DNA of 64,000 nucleotides from Aurelia coerulea. Lineage: Eukaryota > Cnidaria > Scyphozoa > Semaeostomeae > Ulmaridae. Made by a program: the position numbers and the translations under genes. Below the pieces are notes generated by a model. It made no database searches. It was not told the DNA's origin and saw only the letters and a program-made list of their open reading frames with translations. How positions within the stretch are numbered: the first letter of the stretch is position 1; each line of letters opens with the position of its first letter. The stretch lies in contig CM076956.1 of NCBI GenBank assembly GCA_039566865.1, positions 8,195,511 through 8,259,510 of the forward strand, in the 5' to 3' direction. Of this stretch, positions 1 to 11,103 are shown in pieces.

Positions 1-2833
1 TGGTTTGCCGTGATTTTACACAAGTCAAGATAGTTTCGTATTGTCTCACTCTTGGCCTTGTCCGTTGACTACGGCTCCTCCAAGAATGTTTTCAATATTT
101 TCTGTTATCTGTTGGATATGATTTTCTGATATTTCATCCATGTTGTTGGGAAATTAGCAAAATTAGCAAGTATTACAGCACTCCATTTAACATATCAGTT
201 CTGATTTTTTAGAAAGTTTTCTGTTTATAACTTTAAAATCTTCAACAGGCCTCGCAACAAAAATCACGCAAAGTCTTCGTATAATTTTTTACGACGCCTA
301 AGATTAAGAAGCCATAACAAACAAGCTTTGCAGCATTTATTCATGTTCACCTTGTTTCTCTTGAGAACTTACACAGGCATAGGCATTGATAGCTAAAATG
401 AGCTTGAACACTTGAGGAAAGTTCTCTATTATTCTCGCAATCTTTGTCTGAGGTGTCGCTCTTTTATTGAATTTGAAACATGAACATCGGTGTCTGGCAC
501 TAGAATGGTCTCTTTCCGTTGTACGACCATGACGTGTCTCATTTGGAATCAATTTCATTCATTGACCTCAACAAATTTGAATATTGATTATCAGAACTTA
601 AATGTCGATGAGAAACACTCAGCCATCTATCGATCTATTCGCAACGCATTTTGACAATGCATATGCTCTCAGCTTTCGCTCGAAGTGTTGCTCTTCAAGA
701 TCAGCTATTGGAAAGTTTGAAAATATAATGAAGCAGGAATGAGAAGACATCAAAAACGATATTATAACACTTAATCTGAACTTAATGAGAGTGCAAAAAT
801 ATTGTTCGCAAGAAGTTGGCATTACAATTATTACTGTTAGAAAGTAAACTCCAGTATGGAAATTTTGATGCATGGAAATTCACTGTTTCAACGAGAAAAG
901 ATAGTATGAAAGTAAGTAAGTAGCCTTCAGTCATCATAGTAAACCCAACGATAAAACCTCAATTGTGGACATACAAATATGATGATGTTAGAACGCTTTC
1001 AATCTTGCCATTCCGTCATATACTTTTCACAACCTCTTACGCTGTTTAACGCACATCTTTAGATGGAACTTGAAAGGTTTCGTAGTTCGTACAGCGAGTT
1101 TGGACTCTTCCCTCATGAATTTCAGATTTGATTACTTGGTTGAAGATGTTGCTATTTGGTGTTGTCATAGGTAATTAAAGTAACGTTTGTAATTTTGACA
1201 GGATTTACAGCAGAAAATGATTGCTAAATTCAAATCCAAATCCAACCATTCTTCTGAAAGTCTTAGCCTTGCGAATGACATTCTGTTAATTTTTTGTTAA
1301 TTCACCTGTTTATTTTCAGTGCTCAGTAAAATTTAAGAAAGGTCGCAAAAGTTCAATTCATTCCACTCCATCTAGCAATGAGAAATCTGTTTGAAACGGT
1401 GATTTTTTTGGTTCACCCAGTGAACCAAACTTTGTCAACCACAGTTTTCTAGCACACACATTGTTGTTAAAAGGAGGCAACTGAGCTGAAGCATCCAGAG
1501 CATCACTTGTGAGTTTCTTACGAGTTCCTGTAATTTCACAATTTAAAATTCGAGTCGCCTAACTTTATATCAGGTGTACGGTGTGCTCTTAAAAGGAAAG
1601 TAAAACAATTAGCATGATTGATACAACTGTTGGCACGTTTCTTAGCAAAGAAAATAAGATGCTCATCAAGAGTTGAGTTTCTTGACATTTCCAAAATCCC
1701 GGCTTCGTGTACCTATTATATCGAATAGAAAGACGTGTGTACCTAATGTACATACAAAGAGCAGATATTCCACGAAACACAGTACCTCTAGGTGTAGGAT
1801 GTTAAGGGATGTTACTGTGAAGAGAGATATTTTCATTCCATTTGCAGCTTTCCATTTGCAACAGAGGAAAGTAAACACTTTACAAATGTTACAACCTGTT
1901 CTCTTTAGATTCTCTGTTTGCTAAGGCAAGAATTTTCCTTATTGTTTGCATCGCTAGGCCCAGACACTGAAGTAGGAAAACAAACCTCCCGTATGCCTAG
2001 GCCATCAGCCATGAACCAGACAAGAAAACATCAAGGTACTGCATGTACTTCATGTACACTTGGATTTGGATTGGAAAGCATTAATGCGCTGCGCACGATT
2101 CTCTCCTTCGCAGCTACACTGCAGAGTTTGCAGAGCTGGAACACTCGAGATTTTTTGTGTATCTAAATATCATTTTAAAGGTCCTTGGGCAACCAGCATG
2201 CATTGCAGCCTTATTTGTGAAGGTGGCTTAGCTTAATGCTGCATGAAAACAATTTCGCTGCAGCTCCAGATGCGGCCATGTTCCATGTTCTCCTTACGTG
2301 CGCTAGAAATTGGACTGCAATTTAATGTCTTTGAAGAAAGAGAAATTCGTCAAATGTATATGAGGTGAAATAAAAGCAAAGTTAGTACGATAAAAAACTG
2401 TCCTTTATCCTAATCTAGAACGAAAATTTGCCAAATTAAAATCGTCTGGAAGATATTGTCCTGTTCTTGTCTTGTGCCTCTTATGCACACCAGCAGAGCT
2501 CTCATTGTAGTAGACTTGCCCTCAGTCTATTTCGTCAGAAATTCGTCAAAAGAAATATGAAAGGGAAAAGTGAAATAGTTTCGTTGTTTAGTTTCAGATA
2601 TAGACTTATTGCAGTTGACGAAATAGCAAATAGCAAGTCTAATCATCATTGCAAAGGACAAGCGTGCTTTCTCCAGCTCATCATTTTGGAAAATTTGTCA
2701 TCTCCTTTCTCTGCTAATTTATATGCAAAGTATGATACTTCCTTTTGTTCCGTCACAAAAGGCCCTGGGGACGAGGTTGGGGTAAAAGACCCTCCTTCTA
2801 CCTCCATGAATCAATCGTTGATTTTATCTTCTC
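1..2833. other. Intergenic DNA, no gene recognised
   Basis: AT-rich sequence with only short ORFs (under 130 codons) that lack recognisable domains or believable splice partners. I see no RNA gene and no clear repeat boundary. The right edge (about 2755-2835) has a G/C-rich stretch that runs into the small TIR element that follows. Confidence 0.5.
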
Positions 2834-3014
2834 CAGGGACGTAGAGAGGAAGCATCTCAAATTTGGGGGGGGGGAGCACGACACTTTAAGGGCACTTTTT
2901 CGTTAAGCTAAAGAGACACTTCCTGAAAATAAAAAGGGCACTTCTTTGCTTGTTGCAAGATATTGGGGGGGAGGGGGGCACGTGCTCCCAGTGCCCCCTG
3001 TTCCTATGTCTCTG
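2834..3014. mobile_element. Small hAT-like TIR element (tentative)
   Basis: The left end begins CAGGGACGTAGAGAGG. The right end closes with the imperfect inverse CCTATGTCTCTG. The interior holds G-runs and repeated GGGCACTT motifs. The CAGGG start and size fit non-autonomous hAT elements, but I could not find matching 8-bp flanks, so the class is inferred only from the ends. Confidence 0.35.
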
Positions 3015-5099
3015 AGCTGTTCTTTTTGAGATTTTTTTGTTTTTAAGCAACGTTCATATCAAAGCTACCTGATTCCTCCTCCAGGATCCTCTAGCTTTAG
3101 CTTCGAGTCTAGCTTCATCTCCCATATTGTAATCGCAATTCTTGGTCTCATCTGTTCCCCAGGTTACTGAAAAATAATTAGCCCCCCTACTTACAAGAAA
3201 CTCTTGAGGCTCATACCCAAAATGAAGTTTCTTGTAATTTGATCAACACTAAGTCCTAGTCTGACGGTCTGGGGAGTGCAGGGCTCATAAGAAATTGGTG
3301 GTAAAAAGACGTCTTCGATTTAAAAGATTTTTAACTAAATTCTAATTGATGTTCTTAACAATCATTGATAACATACACATGGCTAATCTAACTATGAATA
3401 ACCATTTCTGTTGTAACCTATTTTCCAGGACTTTCCAGAAAAGAAACTAGAAACTTGAAAAACTTTCAGCCTAAGAAATGGACAGTATCACAGATATAAG
3501 AAACCTTTTAGGCTTAGGTGTGAAAAGGTGGTTCCTTAAATGCGGGGCCTTACTGTAGTTGTAGCAGCAAATCGGTTCTATTTCTACATCATTATTACTT
3601 CTTCTACATGTGTAAATCTGGTCGCACGACCAATGGTCTGAGCATGCGTATTTGGCTGGCTCTGCTCGTGCTTATTTGGTTGGTTCTGTCGCGAAAAATT
3701 TGAACTCAATCCAACTTCCAACCGAAATAGAACCTCATGATACACGTGTTTCTTTATAAGAAAGTGCTCATAAGAAACTCCATTCTCAGCTCGCCAAAAA
3801 ATTAAGAAGCTCCAGTATGGGATAATATAATTTAAGAAACTATTATTTTGACAAAGAGAATTCTTACCATATTTTTACTTTATTTTCAATCGTTTCCTGT
3901 TTCATATTACTGGGAAGGCACTTGAGTAAAGTCCAAACATCGGAAAGGCTTGTTTTGAAATGTTCAGTGGGGGCACTGGTAGTGAACATGAAGATTGTTA
4001 TGGAACTTTTAAGAAACTCATAAGAAACTCCGAGTCCTCAAAATCTGATAATTTTAAAGAAACTTCCAGTACTGGCCTAAATTAGTAGTTGCTTACACAA
4101 AAATACGCGTGCACATTTTCCAAAGTTATTGTATCTTGTTGTTGTTGTGAACTTTTAGCACTATGTACTCCGAATGATAGTTTGATGCAGATGCCTCCTT
4201 GTCCCATATGCAGTGGGAACTGGGTAACCCCGTGTCTTTTCCCGCTGCGGATGGGACCAATAATGTATTGTAGCTTAGATTTAGGTTTTACTTGATATAA
4301 AAAAAGATGCATCCTAGAGAGCATAAAAGAAATATCAGCAAGGATTGCTCAAAATACGTTGTGGCTTAGTTGACTCAAAAAGTAAAAGAAACAAACTTTA
4401 ACATACAGTAATCATCAAATTCAAATTTCAACATTAAATAAATCTGCAAATTCATACTTACAAACAAATTTCTGCCTATCAAACATAGGAATAAGATTAA
4501 ACAATGAATTTCAATTTCTACAATAATTTCAGTTGAACCTCGATAACTCGATAACTCTAAACAAAATTCAAAACTGTTCCATATCAAACAAGAATTCTGC
4601 GATGCAGATAAATATTTTCAGAGCTATACTCGCATTGTGAGCTATGTATATAACTGAGATGGTTGAATCATTCGAGATATCAAGCAGTTCTATTCTTGAC
4701 CATGTTCGAGTTATCAAGATTCAAAGATAAATTTTCAAAAATGAATGATAACGACTCTTCTATAATAGAAATTAATAAAAACATTTGATCTACTGTAATA
4801 AATAGAATAGAACAAAAAATAGAAATAAATAAATAAATAGAAAAATACCCAAATTCCAAAAAATTCGCCTAAAAATTCATAGCTAATTCAATTCTGTCTC
4901 AAAATATATCTCAGGTGGGATGTACTTGGCGATAACATGAAAATATTCGTGAAAACTCATTTTTCGATTTACGGACTTTCACACTGGACATCTAAGTTGA
5001 GACAGAATTAGTTCTACAATGTGGGTAAAGCATGTATGGACATTTGAAGGCCCGTAAGCTCTATATATGATTCCTTTAAATCTATAATGGTTGTTTAGC
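3015..5099. other. Intergenic DNA with scattered AAGAAACT motifs
   Basis: No gene is recognised. Between about 3190 and 4070 the octamer AAGAAACT or a close variant recurs at least seven times, including two in succession near 4012-4030, with one inverted copy near 3229. A 14-bp inverted repeat (AATTCTGTCTCAA and its complement) sits near 4888 and 4994. The stretch 4375-4860 is very AT-rich and low in complexity. Confidence 0.4.
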
Positions 5100-5365
5100 T
5101 GAAGTGTCAACTTAGATAAGAAAATTTAGTTTGTCAAAATCGGTCCAATTGCTTTCATATTCCTAGCGACATTACAAAAATGCTTCAACTCAAAATCCTT
5201 CCAAACAGACTAAAATCCTTGATCAAATAAACTTGCCACATATCTATCATCTGTCTCTCTTATTGTTCAAACGTTCACTAGCTGTTGCATAATCATATCC
5301 CCTTGGGACCGCCATACAGCCTTTTTGGTCTATTTTCTATTATCTTGAGACCTGGATGGCCAGCA
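5100..5365 (+). repeat. Interspersed repeat, uninterrupted copy
   Basis: Aligns by eye with the segments at 43364-43580 and 44193-44290 on the same strand. In that other locus two palindromic MITEs are inserted. Here the sequence reads straight through both positions (TGTCAACTTAGATAAG near 5104; CTGTTGCATAATCATATCC near 5282), so this copy serves as a natural empty site. It lies just downstream (3') of the IL-17-like gene. Confidence 0.6.
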
Positions 5366-5543
5366 AATTTACTTAAGAAATAAGAATGTTAGGCTTGTTT
5401 TGAAGGACGTTTTAGCTACCCAGGTATTATCAGTTGATTGGAATCAAATAAATAGTAACAGAGCTACTGTACAGGCTCTCAAATGTCCACCCATTCTTTT
5501 AATATACCCGGTAATCTCACTAATATTTCTATATCTACAAAAT

Positions 5544-5999
5544 TCAAAACTTCACAAACGAGTGTTGTTTGATAAATCCGACAGTTACATCGACTAAACT
5601 CATTTTATATATAACACCAATCTGACTGTGGCATTTTTTAGTTAATACTGTCTTCTTCAAGACAATAGGCTTGCATCTTCTTGAGCATTTGTTTAACGGG
5701 CAAACTGCTTTTGGGAGAAGTCTTGGAAGTCTTTGGTCGTCTAAATCTGAAAAATCGTACGTGAAGGGACATTGCCTGCTAGGCCTGACTGACGTCATTA
5801 TTTCGCTTGCTGAGAATCCATTTGAATAGTCTTCGACAACGATATGATTTGTGACGATGTTCTCAAGAGTTTCTTTAGGGTGGTGCACTTGAAGTTTTCT
5901 ACCTCGGCAGTTGCGAATGAATAACGGCGTTGGATGACATTCTGTAAGTTGTCTGAGCCACGTCAAGAAGACGGTCAGTACGATGTACGCTTTAGATAC
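5544..5999 (-). CDS. IL-17-like gene, exon 2 (domain exon)
   Basis: Begins after a good acceptor (pyrimidine-rich CTCTATTTACAG, AG at 6000-6001) in phase 0 with GTA (Val6). It runs 151 codons to a TGA at 5544-5546. It carries the rest of the signal peptide and the whole IL-17-like domain. Upstream in-frame residues (MTILYYLYLQ) belong to intron sequence if the acceptor is right. Confidence 0.6.
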   Translation of the reverse strand, partial: VSKAYIVLTVFLTWLRQLTECHPTPLFIRNCRGRKLQVHHPKETLENIVTNHIVVEDYSNGFSASEIMTSVRPSRQCPFTYDFSDLDDQRLPRLLPKAVCPLNKCSRRCKPIVLKKTVLTKKCHSQIGVIYKMSLVDVTVGFIKQHSFVKF

Positions 6000-7751
6000 C
6001 TGTAAATAGAGATAATAAAGTATGGTCATAAATTGTGCAAAGAATATTAAAATTTCCCTTTAGTTTCTGCTGGAAATTTAAGGGAAACGGACAAGTTTAT
6101 CTGGGAAATTGAAGGGAAACGGACATTTCCATTTCCTTCTTGGGAAATTATGGGGAAAGTGTCCGTTTCCCCCAAAATTTCCCCATGAAAAAACATAGGG
6201 AAATGTTGTCATTTCTTGCAGTGTAAAGAAATGCTGTCTGTAAAGTCACAGAAAATTGATTATGCTCTTGATCTACAGTTTGATGTTGTTGTCACAAAGT
6301 CAAAAAGATTGATTTCAAAGATAATAGCTATGTGCTTTACTGATTGCAAATCTGGCAAACCTACAGATTGAAAAATATGATTTTGGGTTATACGCTCCAG
6401 AGAAACATCGTATCAGTTTTAGGACACTGCGAAGCTAAGCTTATCAAAGCAGTGGTCAGCAGCATTCTCATGACCCATGACCACACTTCAAGATTCCATT
6501 AGCTTGGAATTTCCGAGAATTTGGTGACTATCCTCACTCTATGTAGTAGGTTGTACAGGGTGGGTACTCCCAACCGTCAGATAGATAGGTAATCAAGTGG
6601 GCAACAACTACTGACCCAACCCAGAGCTCCCATGGTATTTCTAAGCCATGTGCTGTAAAGACGATTACGCTAAAGATGGCGGTGAGGGACTTTTGTCCAC
6701 TGGGACCGCTCCCGGACCGCTCCAACATGAACCACGTGGACTAGCTCTGGCTGATAATAAGAATAAGCATTTGTGGCATTATTGTGGTTCACCGCTTTTA
6801 GATACTGTAGAACATGTATTGTATGTTCCAATCCAAGTTCAATGTTGAGATTGATACTGAAGGTATAGCAAGCTTAGTTTTCGTCTCTTTGTTCTCATTC
6901 TCACTCTTACGATGACTAGACTTGCTCCAAGTCTACAGTCAAATGCCTGTTCCCAGTGCAAAATGACCTTTCGTTGCATTTGAAATTTCGGTAAAGAGGT
7001 AAGCGATGATGATATTAAACGCTTAGTGTGGGAAACTACCTTCGATGAATCAAGGTGGGAGTGGGACCAAGTTTCTAAATTTGTTAACTAGTTTGATGAA
7101 CAGACTGTAGGTTTTCTCTGAATATGGGTTAGACAGCGAAAAGAACTGAAGTTAATTTCTACCAATCTAAAAATAGGTATCTATACTTGAAGTTTCACAA
7201 GTTTGTGAAGCACAAAGTCTCTAACTGACTGCTTTTTCCAGAAATTGCAGTACTTCCAAATCAAATTGGACACAGAAAAATTGTCAGCTGCATTTTCGTC
7301 CAGCACTAGGCTAACCAAGGATTCGCGAACATATACTCTGTTGCAATTTGTAAGCAGTAAAGTTTACTGAAGATCTCTCAGCCAATGCGGACAGATAATG
7401 CAAATGGCAAAAAAATGCTTAAAAAAGGATTTTGCATAGAAAATTGTACTTCAAGAATATGAACGTAACGCTCGCAAATTTCTTTTTTCAGTAACCAGTC
7501 ATTTTTGAAATAGTGATTTGGTTTAAAAAGTACATCTGTTTGGTATAAAATGCCAAGGATACTACCAGTATCTCATAAAAAGACATGATTTCTAAAATTT
7601 CTTGCTCCTGCTTGCAGAAAGAATCAAGCATACCAGAAAATTAAACATTAAAGAACACTTGGAGTAAAACATAATTTGCAGAATATCTAAGGTTATAGAG
7701 CCCGTTAGAACAAAGAGACAAAACATTAATTCTCACCTGAAAAATTTTCAT
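5544..7751 (-). CDS. IL-17-like secreted cytokine, two exons
   Basis: The predicted CDS joins 7737-7751 to 5544-5999 on the minus strand and gives 156 residues, the usual IL-17 length. Residues 1-25 form a signal peptide (MKIFQ, then a hydrophobic stretch AYIVLTVFLTWL). The family pattern follows: CPFTYDFSDLDDQRLPRLL at 82-100 matches the IL-17 'SPW..D.D..R.P' block. Next come C105 and C110 (the 'EAxC..xC' pair), CKPIVLKKTVLTKKC at 114-128 (the 'VPV..VLRR..C' strand) and Y136...VTVG146. The family's final Cys-x-Cys after VG is absent; this protein reads VGFIKQHSF and stops. Known IL-17 proteins are secreted immune cytokines signalling through IL-17 receptors; that role here is inference. An ATTAAA signal lies about 45 nt past the stop. 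An alternative is another cystine-knot ligand, or a gene with a missed 3' exon. Confidence 0.6.
6000..7736 (-). other. Intron of the IL-17-like gene
   Basis: A 1737-bp intron bounded by GTGAGA (donor) and TTTACAG (acceptor). It holds an imperfect palindrome rich in GGGAAA/TTTCCC around 6055-6225. At 6658-6700 there is a one-ended fragment of the MITE whose complete copy lies at 30868-31021 (shared AGACGATTACGCTAAAGATG). No other gene is seen in it. Confidence 0.5.
7737..7751 (-). CDS. IL-17-like gene, exon 1 (start codon, 5 codons)
   Basis: ATG AAA ATT TTT CAG followed directly by the consensus donor GTGAGA. Joined in phase 0 to exon 2 it completes a canonical signal peptide (positively charged residue, then a hydrophobic core), which exon 2 alone lacks. 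The base at -3 is A, a good start context. Chosen because it is the nearest upstream ATG with a consensus donor in the correct phase. Confidence 0.55.
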
Positions 7752-7852
7752 TCTCCTCAACCTGGCCAACGATCTCTATAATTTGCAATCTGAAGTTGCT
7801 TGTCAATTTTCTTGCAGCTGAAGTAGATGTCCATGATTCTGCTGCAAGCCAT

Positions 7853-7860
7853 CTTATATA
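7853..7860 (-). promoter_or_regulatory. TATA box upstream of the IL-17-like gene
   Basis: On the minus strand the sequence reads TATATAAG, about 100 nt upstream of the ATG at 7751. It predicts a start of transcription near 7825-7830 and a 5' UTR of about 75-80 nt. An upstream ATG at 7834 would fall at or just before that point. Position and motif are seen; function is inferred. Confidence 0.35.
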
Positions 7861-8102
7861 TGCTCAGGGAAGATGCGTGGGCAAAGGTGTTGGCTGTTTC
7901 AAGGTATACTTTTGTTTCTTGTTAATTGTACTGGTCTTGAGATCGACACATGGTTATTAACGAAGATTGCTTGCATACTTTCTCGCTTTTGGTCTGTGGC
8001 CTAAAGTCTGTGTCTAATTTCCCGTTTCGTTTCGAGACCATTCAAACCATTGATGTTCAAACCTTTCTTTTCACAAGGTCGGCAAACAATACATGTCCCG
8101 AA

Positions 8103-9670
8103 CGGCATGGTCTATTAACCAGACCCTGATCTACTAGGACCAGGATCCTAGGACCATGACCCACACTGACCAGACCTTTTAGGAATCCCCATGCATCGCT
8201 GTATGGAAATGGTCATACAAAAACACTGAGGTAAATAAGGAATTGTAATTTTCTATTTGTATGGCTCATTCCAAATAGCATAATGTAATGTATTTGGTAC
8301 CTTGAGTACCAGAGCCATCAAGACAAACAATTAAAAGGATTTGAAAAAATAAGGAAGGAAGGAAAGACGAAACTCTAGAAAGAAAGACCTTCACCTTTCT
8401 TCTTTCTCATTTTCCATTTCTCAATTCTCCTCTCCGCTACATTTGCGAGGCCCTGGTACCCATGTTCTGTATTTTGTTATCTTGCCACAGGCAGTTTGAG
8501 GCAGTGTCATTGCTTTGCTTGGAAGTATTCTCGTTTCGTAATCAATACTGGGACCCCGGGGGGGGGGGTACTCCCATTATGGCCTAACAGGGGGGTCCAG
8601 TCGGTTTGAGGGTCTTATGACATGGCTACCAAATGGCCCTATTTGTCAAACTCCTACTACCAATTGGGGGTATTCCAAGATTCCTGGCCAGTCATTAGAT
8701 TTCAACTCAGTATGCTCCTCCGCATGGCAATATGGTCGTTGCAGCAATAATTATCAATGAATTTTGAAGTTTTCTTGCTTTGTTCAATCAGTTTTTACAA
8801 TAGAAAATTTTGAAAAACTGCAGAAAATTTTCACTACTAGATGCTGCCAAATGGCCAAATTTTAGGTCCATGAACTACCATTTGGGGGTTTCCGTAAAAA
8901 GATACTACCATTTGAGGGTATTTTTCAAAATTTTTGCGTTGGCCCTCTCTAACCCTGACTGGACCCCCCTGTCAGGCCACAATTGGAGTACCCCCCCCCG
9001 GGACTGGGACGCAGCACTCGCTGGTGTCAACACAGGATCACAAAATCCAACTTGGTCTTGATATTTTTTGCATCAAAAATATTCTTGGCAGCATTTGTTT
9101 ATTTGTAAAAGTGCGTTTTTAGCGTGAGGGAATTCTTTCGTGAAAGCATTTGTTTTGCAAAAAATCTCTGCTCTATCCTTTGTGACCTTTTGCCTATGGA
9201 TTGCTTCTTGCTTGGCTTGTTGGGATCTCTAACTGTGCTAACATTTCGACATTCGATTTCGTAAAAATAGCCTAGAAATAGATGATTAAGATGATGATGT
9301 GATGGTGGCCATGGGGTATTTCTGATATGGTAACTTCGCTCAAAGTGATGGAATCCTTCTGGGTCAAAATATTCCAATCTCCATCAGCAATTTCCACCAG
9401 CATTACCAGTATTTTTAATATCCAAATTCCTTATTTTGTTTTCAAAAACATTTTAAACCCTTTTCGAATGCCACCAGTGGAATAAAAGCTTTTCACAATC
9501 TTTTTCCACTGCGATACCATTCACCCAGCAACCATTTTTGAATATGCTATTTTGGACAGCGATTACCCCTTCCATAAAGGCCTGGTCAATATGGGTCCAA
9601 GTCCTAGGGTCCTAGGATCCTAGGGTCCTAGTCCTAAAGTAGACCATGGTCTGATTGATAGACCATGCCG
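8103..9670. mobile_element. TIR DNA element, about 1.57 kb, with a nested insertion
   Basis: Inverted termini of about 80 bp: the left starts CGGCATGGTCTATTAACCAG and the right end is its imperfect inverse. Both include AGGATCCTAGGACC-like blocks (8137-8156 and 9600-9635). The flanks TCCCGAA (left) and TCTCGAA (right) may be a 7-bp duplication with one mismatch. No intact transposase is seen; the minus-strand ORF at 9099-9377 has no motif I recognise. A second transposon (8555-9002) is inserted inside. Confidence 0.65.
8555..9002. mobile_element. Non-autonomous TIR element with G-rich ends, perfect 8-bp TSD
   Basis: The termini are CCC followed by 11 G then TACTCC on the left, and the inverse (GGAGTA, 9 C, GGG) on the right. 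The inverted repeat continues inward through CAGGGGGGTCCAGTC. It is flanked on both sides by ACTGGGAC (8547-8554 and 9003-9010). An 8-bp duplication fits hAT or P-type superfamilies; the terminal sequence does not decide between them. It has no coding capacity and lies inside the 1.57-kb element. Confidence 0.8.
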
Positions 9671-10219
9671 TCTCGAACCGTGGATGTATTCAACATACAT
9701 TTTTCAAGAAATTTACATCTTCCTCTAAAAATAGCCAATCAATTCGTGATTAGATTTTGTCAGATGGTCAGAAAGATTCCCGATAGATTTTACAATGATC
9801 TAAAAATAGATGTTCCATTTCATTTCATTTTCATGTTCCATCTGTGAAGAAATTCCAACTCTAGGGATGCAAGTGTAACAACCATAAGTACACTCTTTTT
9901 CCATAAGAATAATAATGTTCATGAGAATATTCTGGCTCAGAATCTTTCAATTTTTAAGAATATTGTACGAATATTGCTCAGCCTCAGCTCGCATATTTGT
10001 GTCTCATTTTTTCAGCAGTTGCCTGTTTTGCGATATATTCATAACATGAAACCTTACCAGATTTGAAAAAAAATCAAAGCGAAAATTTCTTAATAATATC
10101 GAGGCTGGGCAAAATGAATTGTATTCTCATGAAAAAAGAGTGCAAGCGAAGTCTTTGAGAGAGGGGTAACGCCGGGTAACACTTATAGTGAATCTAGGAA
10201 AGACGATTTCATTTTTTTT
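9671..10219. other. Intergenic DNA, no gene recognised
   Basis: AT-rich with a weak inverted repeat (ACTCTTTTT near 9891 and AAAAAAGAGTG near 10135). No coding or RNA signal is seen. Confidence 0.4.
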
Positions 10220-10620
10220 CATTTATCATTCTTTAAAGTTGGTTATTTACCAATAGTTATCAGCATAATATATACATCAACTAATTTAAACCAACTACAA
10301 CTAAAAATAATTACAAAAAATAAGGTATAATACAATATCCTATTTACAACATAGTTTACAGCTGCAGTTTGCCCCCTTCCATGTTTTTATTTTCCTTTTG
10401 AAAGCTGCCACATTTTCACATGTTTTAATATCGTCACTTAGTGCATTCCAAAGGATGCTGCCTCTGAAGGTTACAGAGTGTAGTCCAAAAGTGTGTGTTT
10501 TTATTTGAGGCAATTTTACCAAATTGTTGATCCTAGGGTTGTATTCCACTTGCTTAGTCCTGAAAAAATCCCAAAGGTATGATGGATTCAACGAATTCAG
10601 AGTTGTATTTTATTCCTTAC
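10220..10620 (-). mobile_element. 5'-truncated non-LTR retrotransposon, 3' end
   Basis: The minus-strand frame ending at 10340 encodes about 84 residues of a reverse-transcriptase C-terminal tail: FGLHSVTFRGSILWNAL, then a Lys-rich stretch, then CSCKLCCK at the end. The same arrangement (TSFGVESITYLGNKLW ... CDCRLCK) closes the larger LINE fragment at 58124-58738, so the two are relatives. The frame is interrupted by a stop just upstream of 10620. An AT-rich 3' UTR follows toward 10220. It is a dead, truncated copy. Confidence 0.7.
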
Positions 10621-10921
10621 AGGCCTTACATCCCTTACATCCACTAAAGCCACTATTTTCTTGTCTGAAAATTTATTGATTGCAAGGTAGTAACATTGTC
10701 AAGATCTTGAAATGTTCATCCAACCATATTCATCACCCTATCACCCTGCTTGCTACTTTCTTTCTTTTAAAATTTGGCAGAGACATGCCGTAAAAAGGGA
10801 AAATGTTTCAGTTTCAATGTTTTCAGAGAAAAGCCAGTAAAAAGGCTTGATTTTCTCAACCAAAATCAGATGTCAATTTGAAAAGTTGCTAGACAAGCAC
10901 ACTTACTTAGACCCCTAGAGT

Positions 10922-11103
10922 AGAACAGTCAAGTGATTTTGCTGTTAGAACAGTCAAGTGGACAGGGTTCGATACTCGGTAGAGCCCACCACTTGAGCGT
11001 CATGACAAGGGGTCGCGGACTCGAGTAGGTCTTCTCTGCTGCTGCGATCCCTCTGCAGTGCTTGGCGCTAAAAAATGCAACTTCACCTTCACCTTCACTT
11101 ATA
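10922..11103 (+). mobile_element. tRNA-derived SINE, rearranged 5' end
   Basis: Contains a B-box-like GGGTTCGATAC, then the family's body (CTTGAGCGTCATGACAAGG, GGTCGCGGACTCGA, GCTTGGCGCTAA) and a 3' tail of CTTCACCTTCAC repeats. The 5' tRNA-like head is disturbed: AGAACAGTCAAGTG occurs twice near 10922 and 10947. Same family as 26981-27178, 27337-27527, 31140-31326 and 60245-60722. Confidence 0.75.

Noticed and set aside
9099..9377. 92-codon minus-strand ORF as a transposase or host exon
   Set aside because: It lies inside a TIR element, has no catalytic motif that I can recognise, and another frame is equally open.
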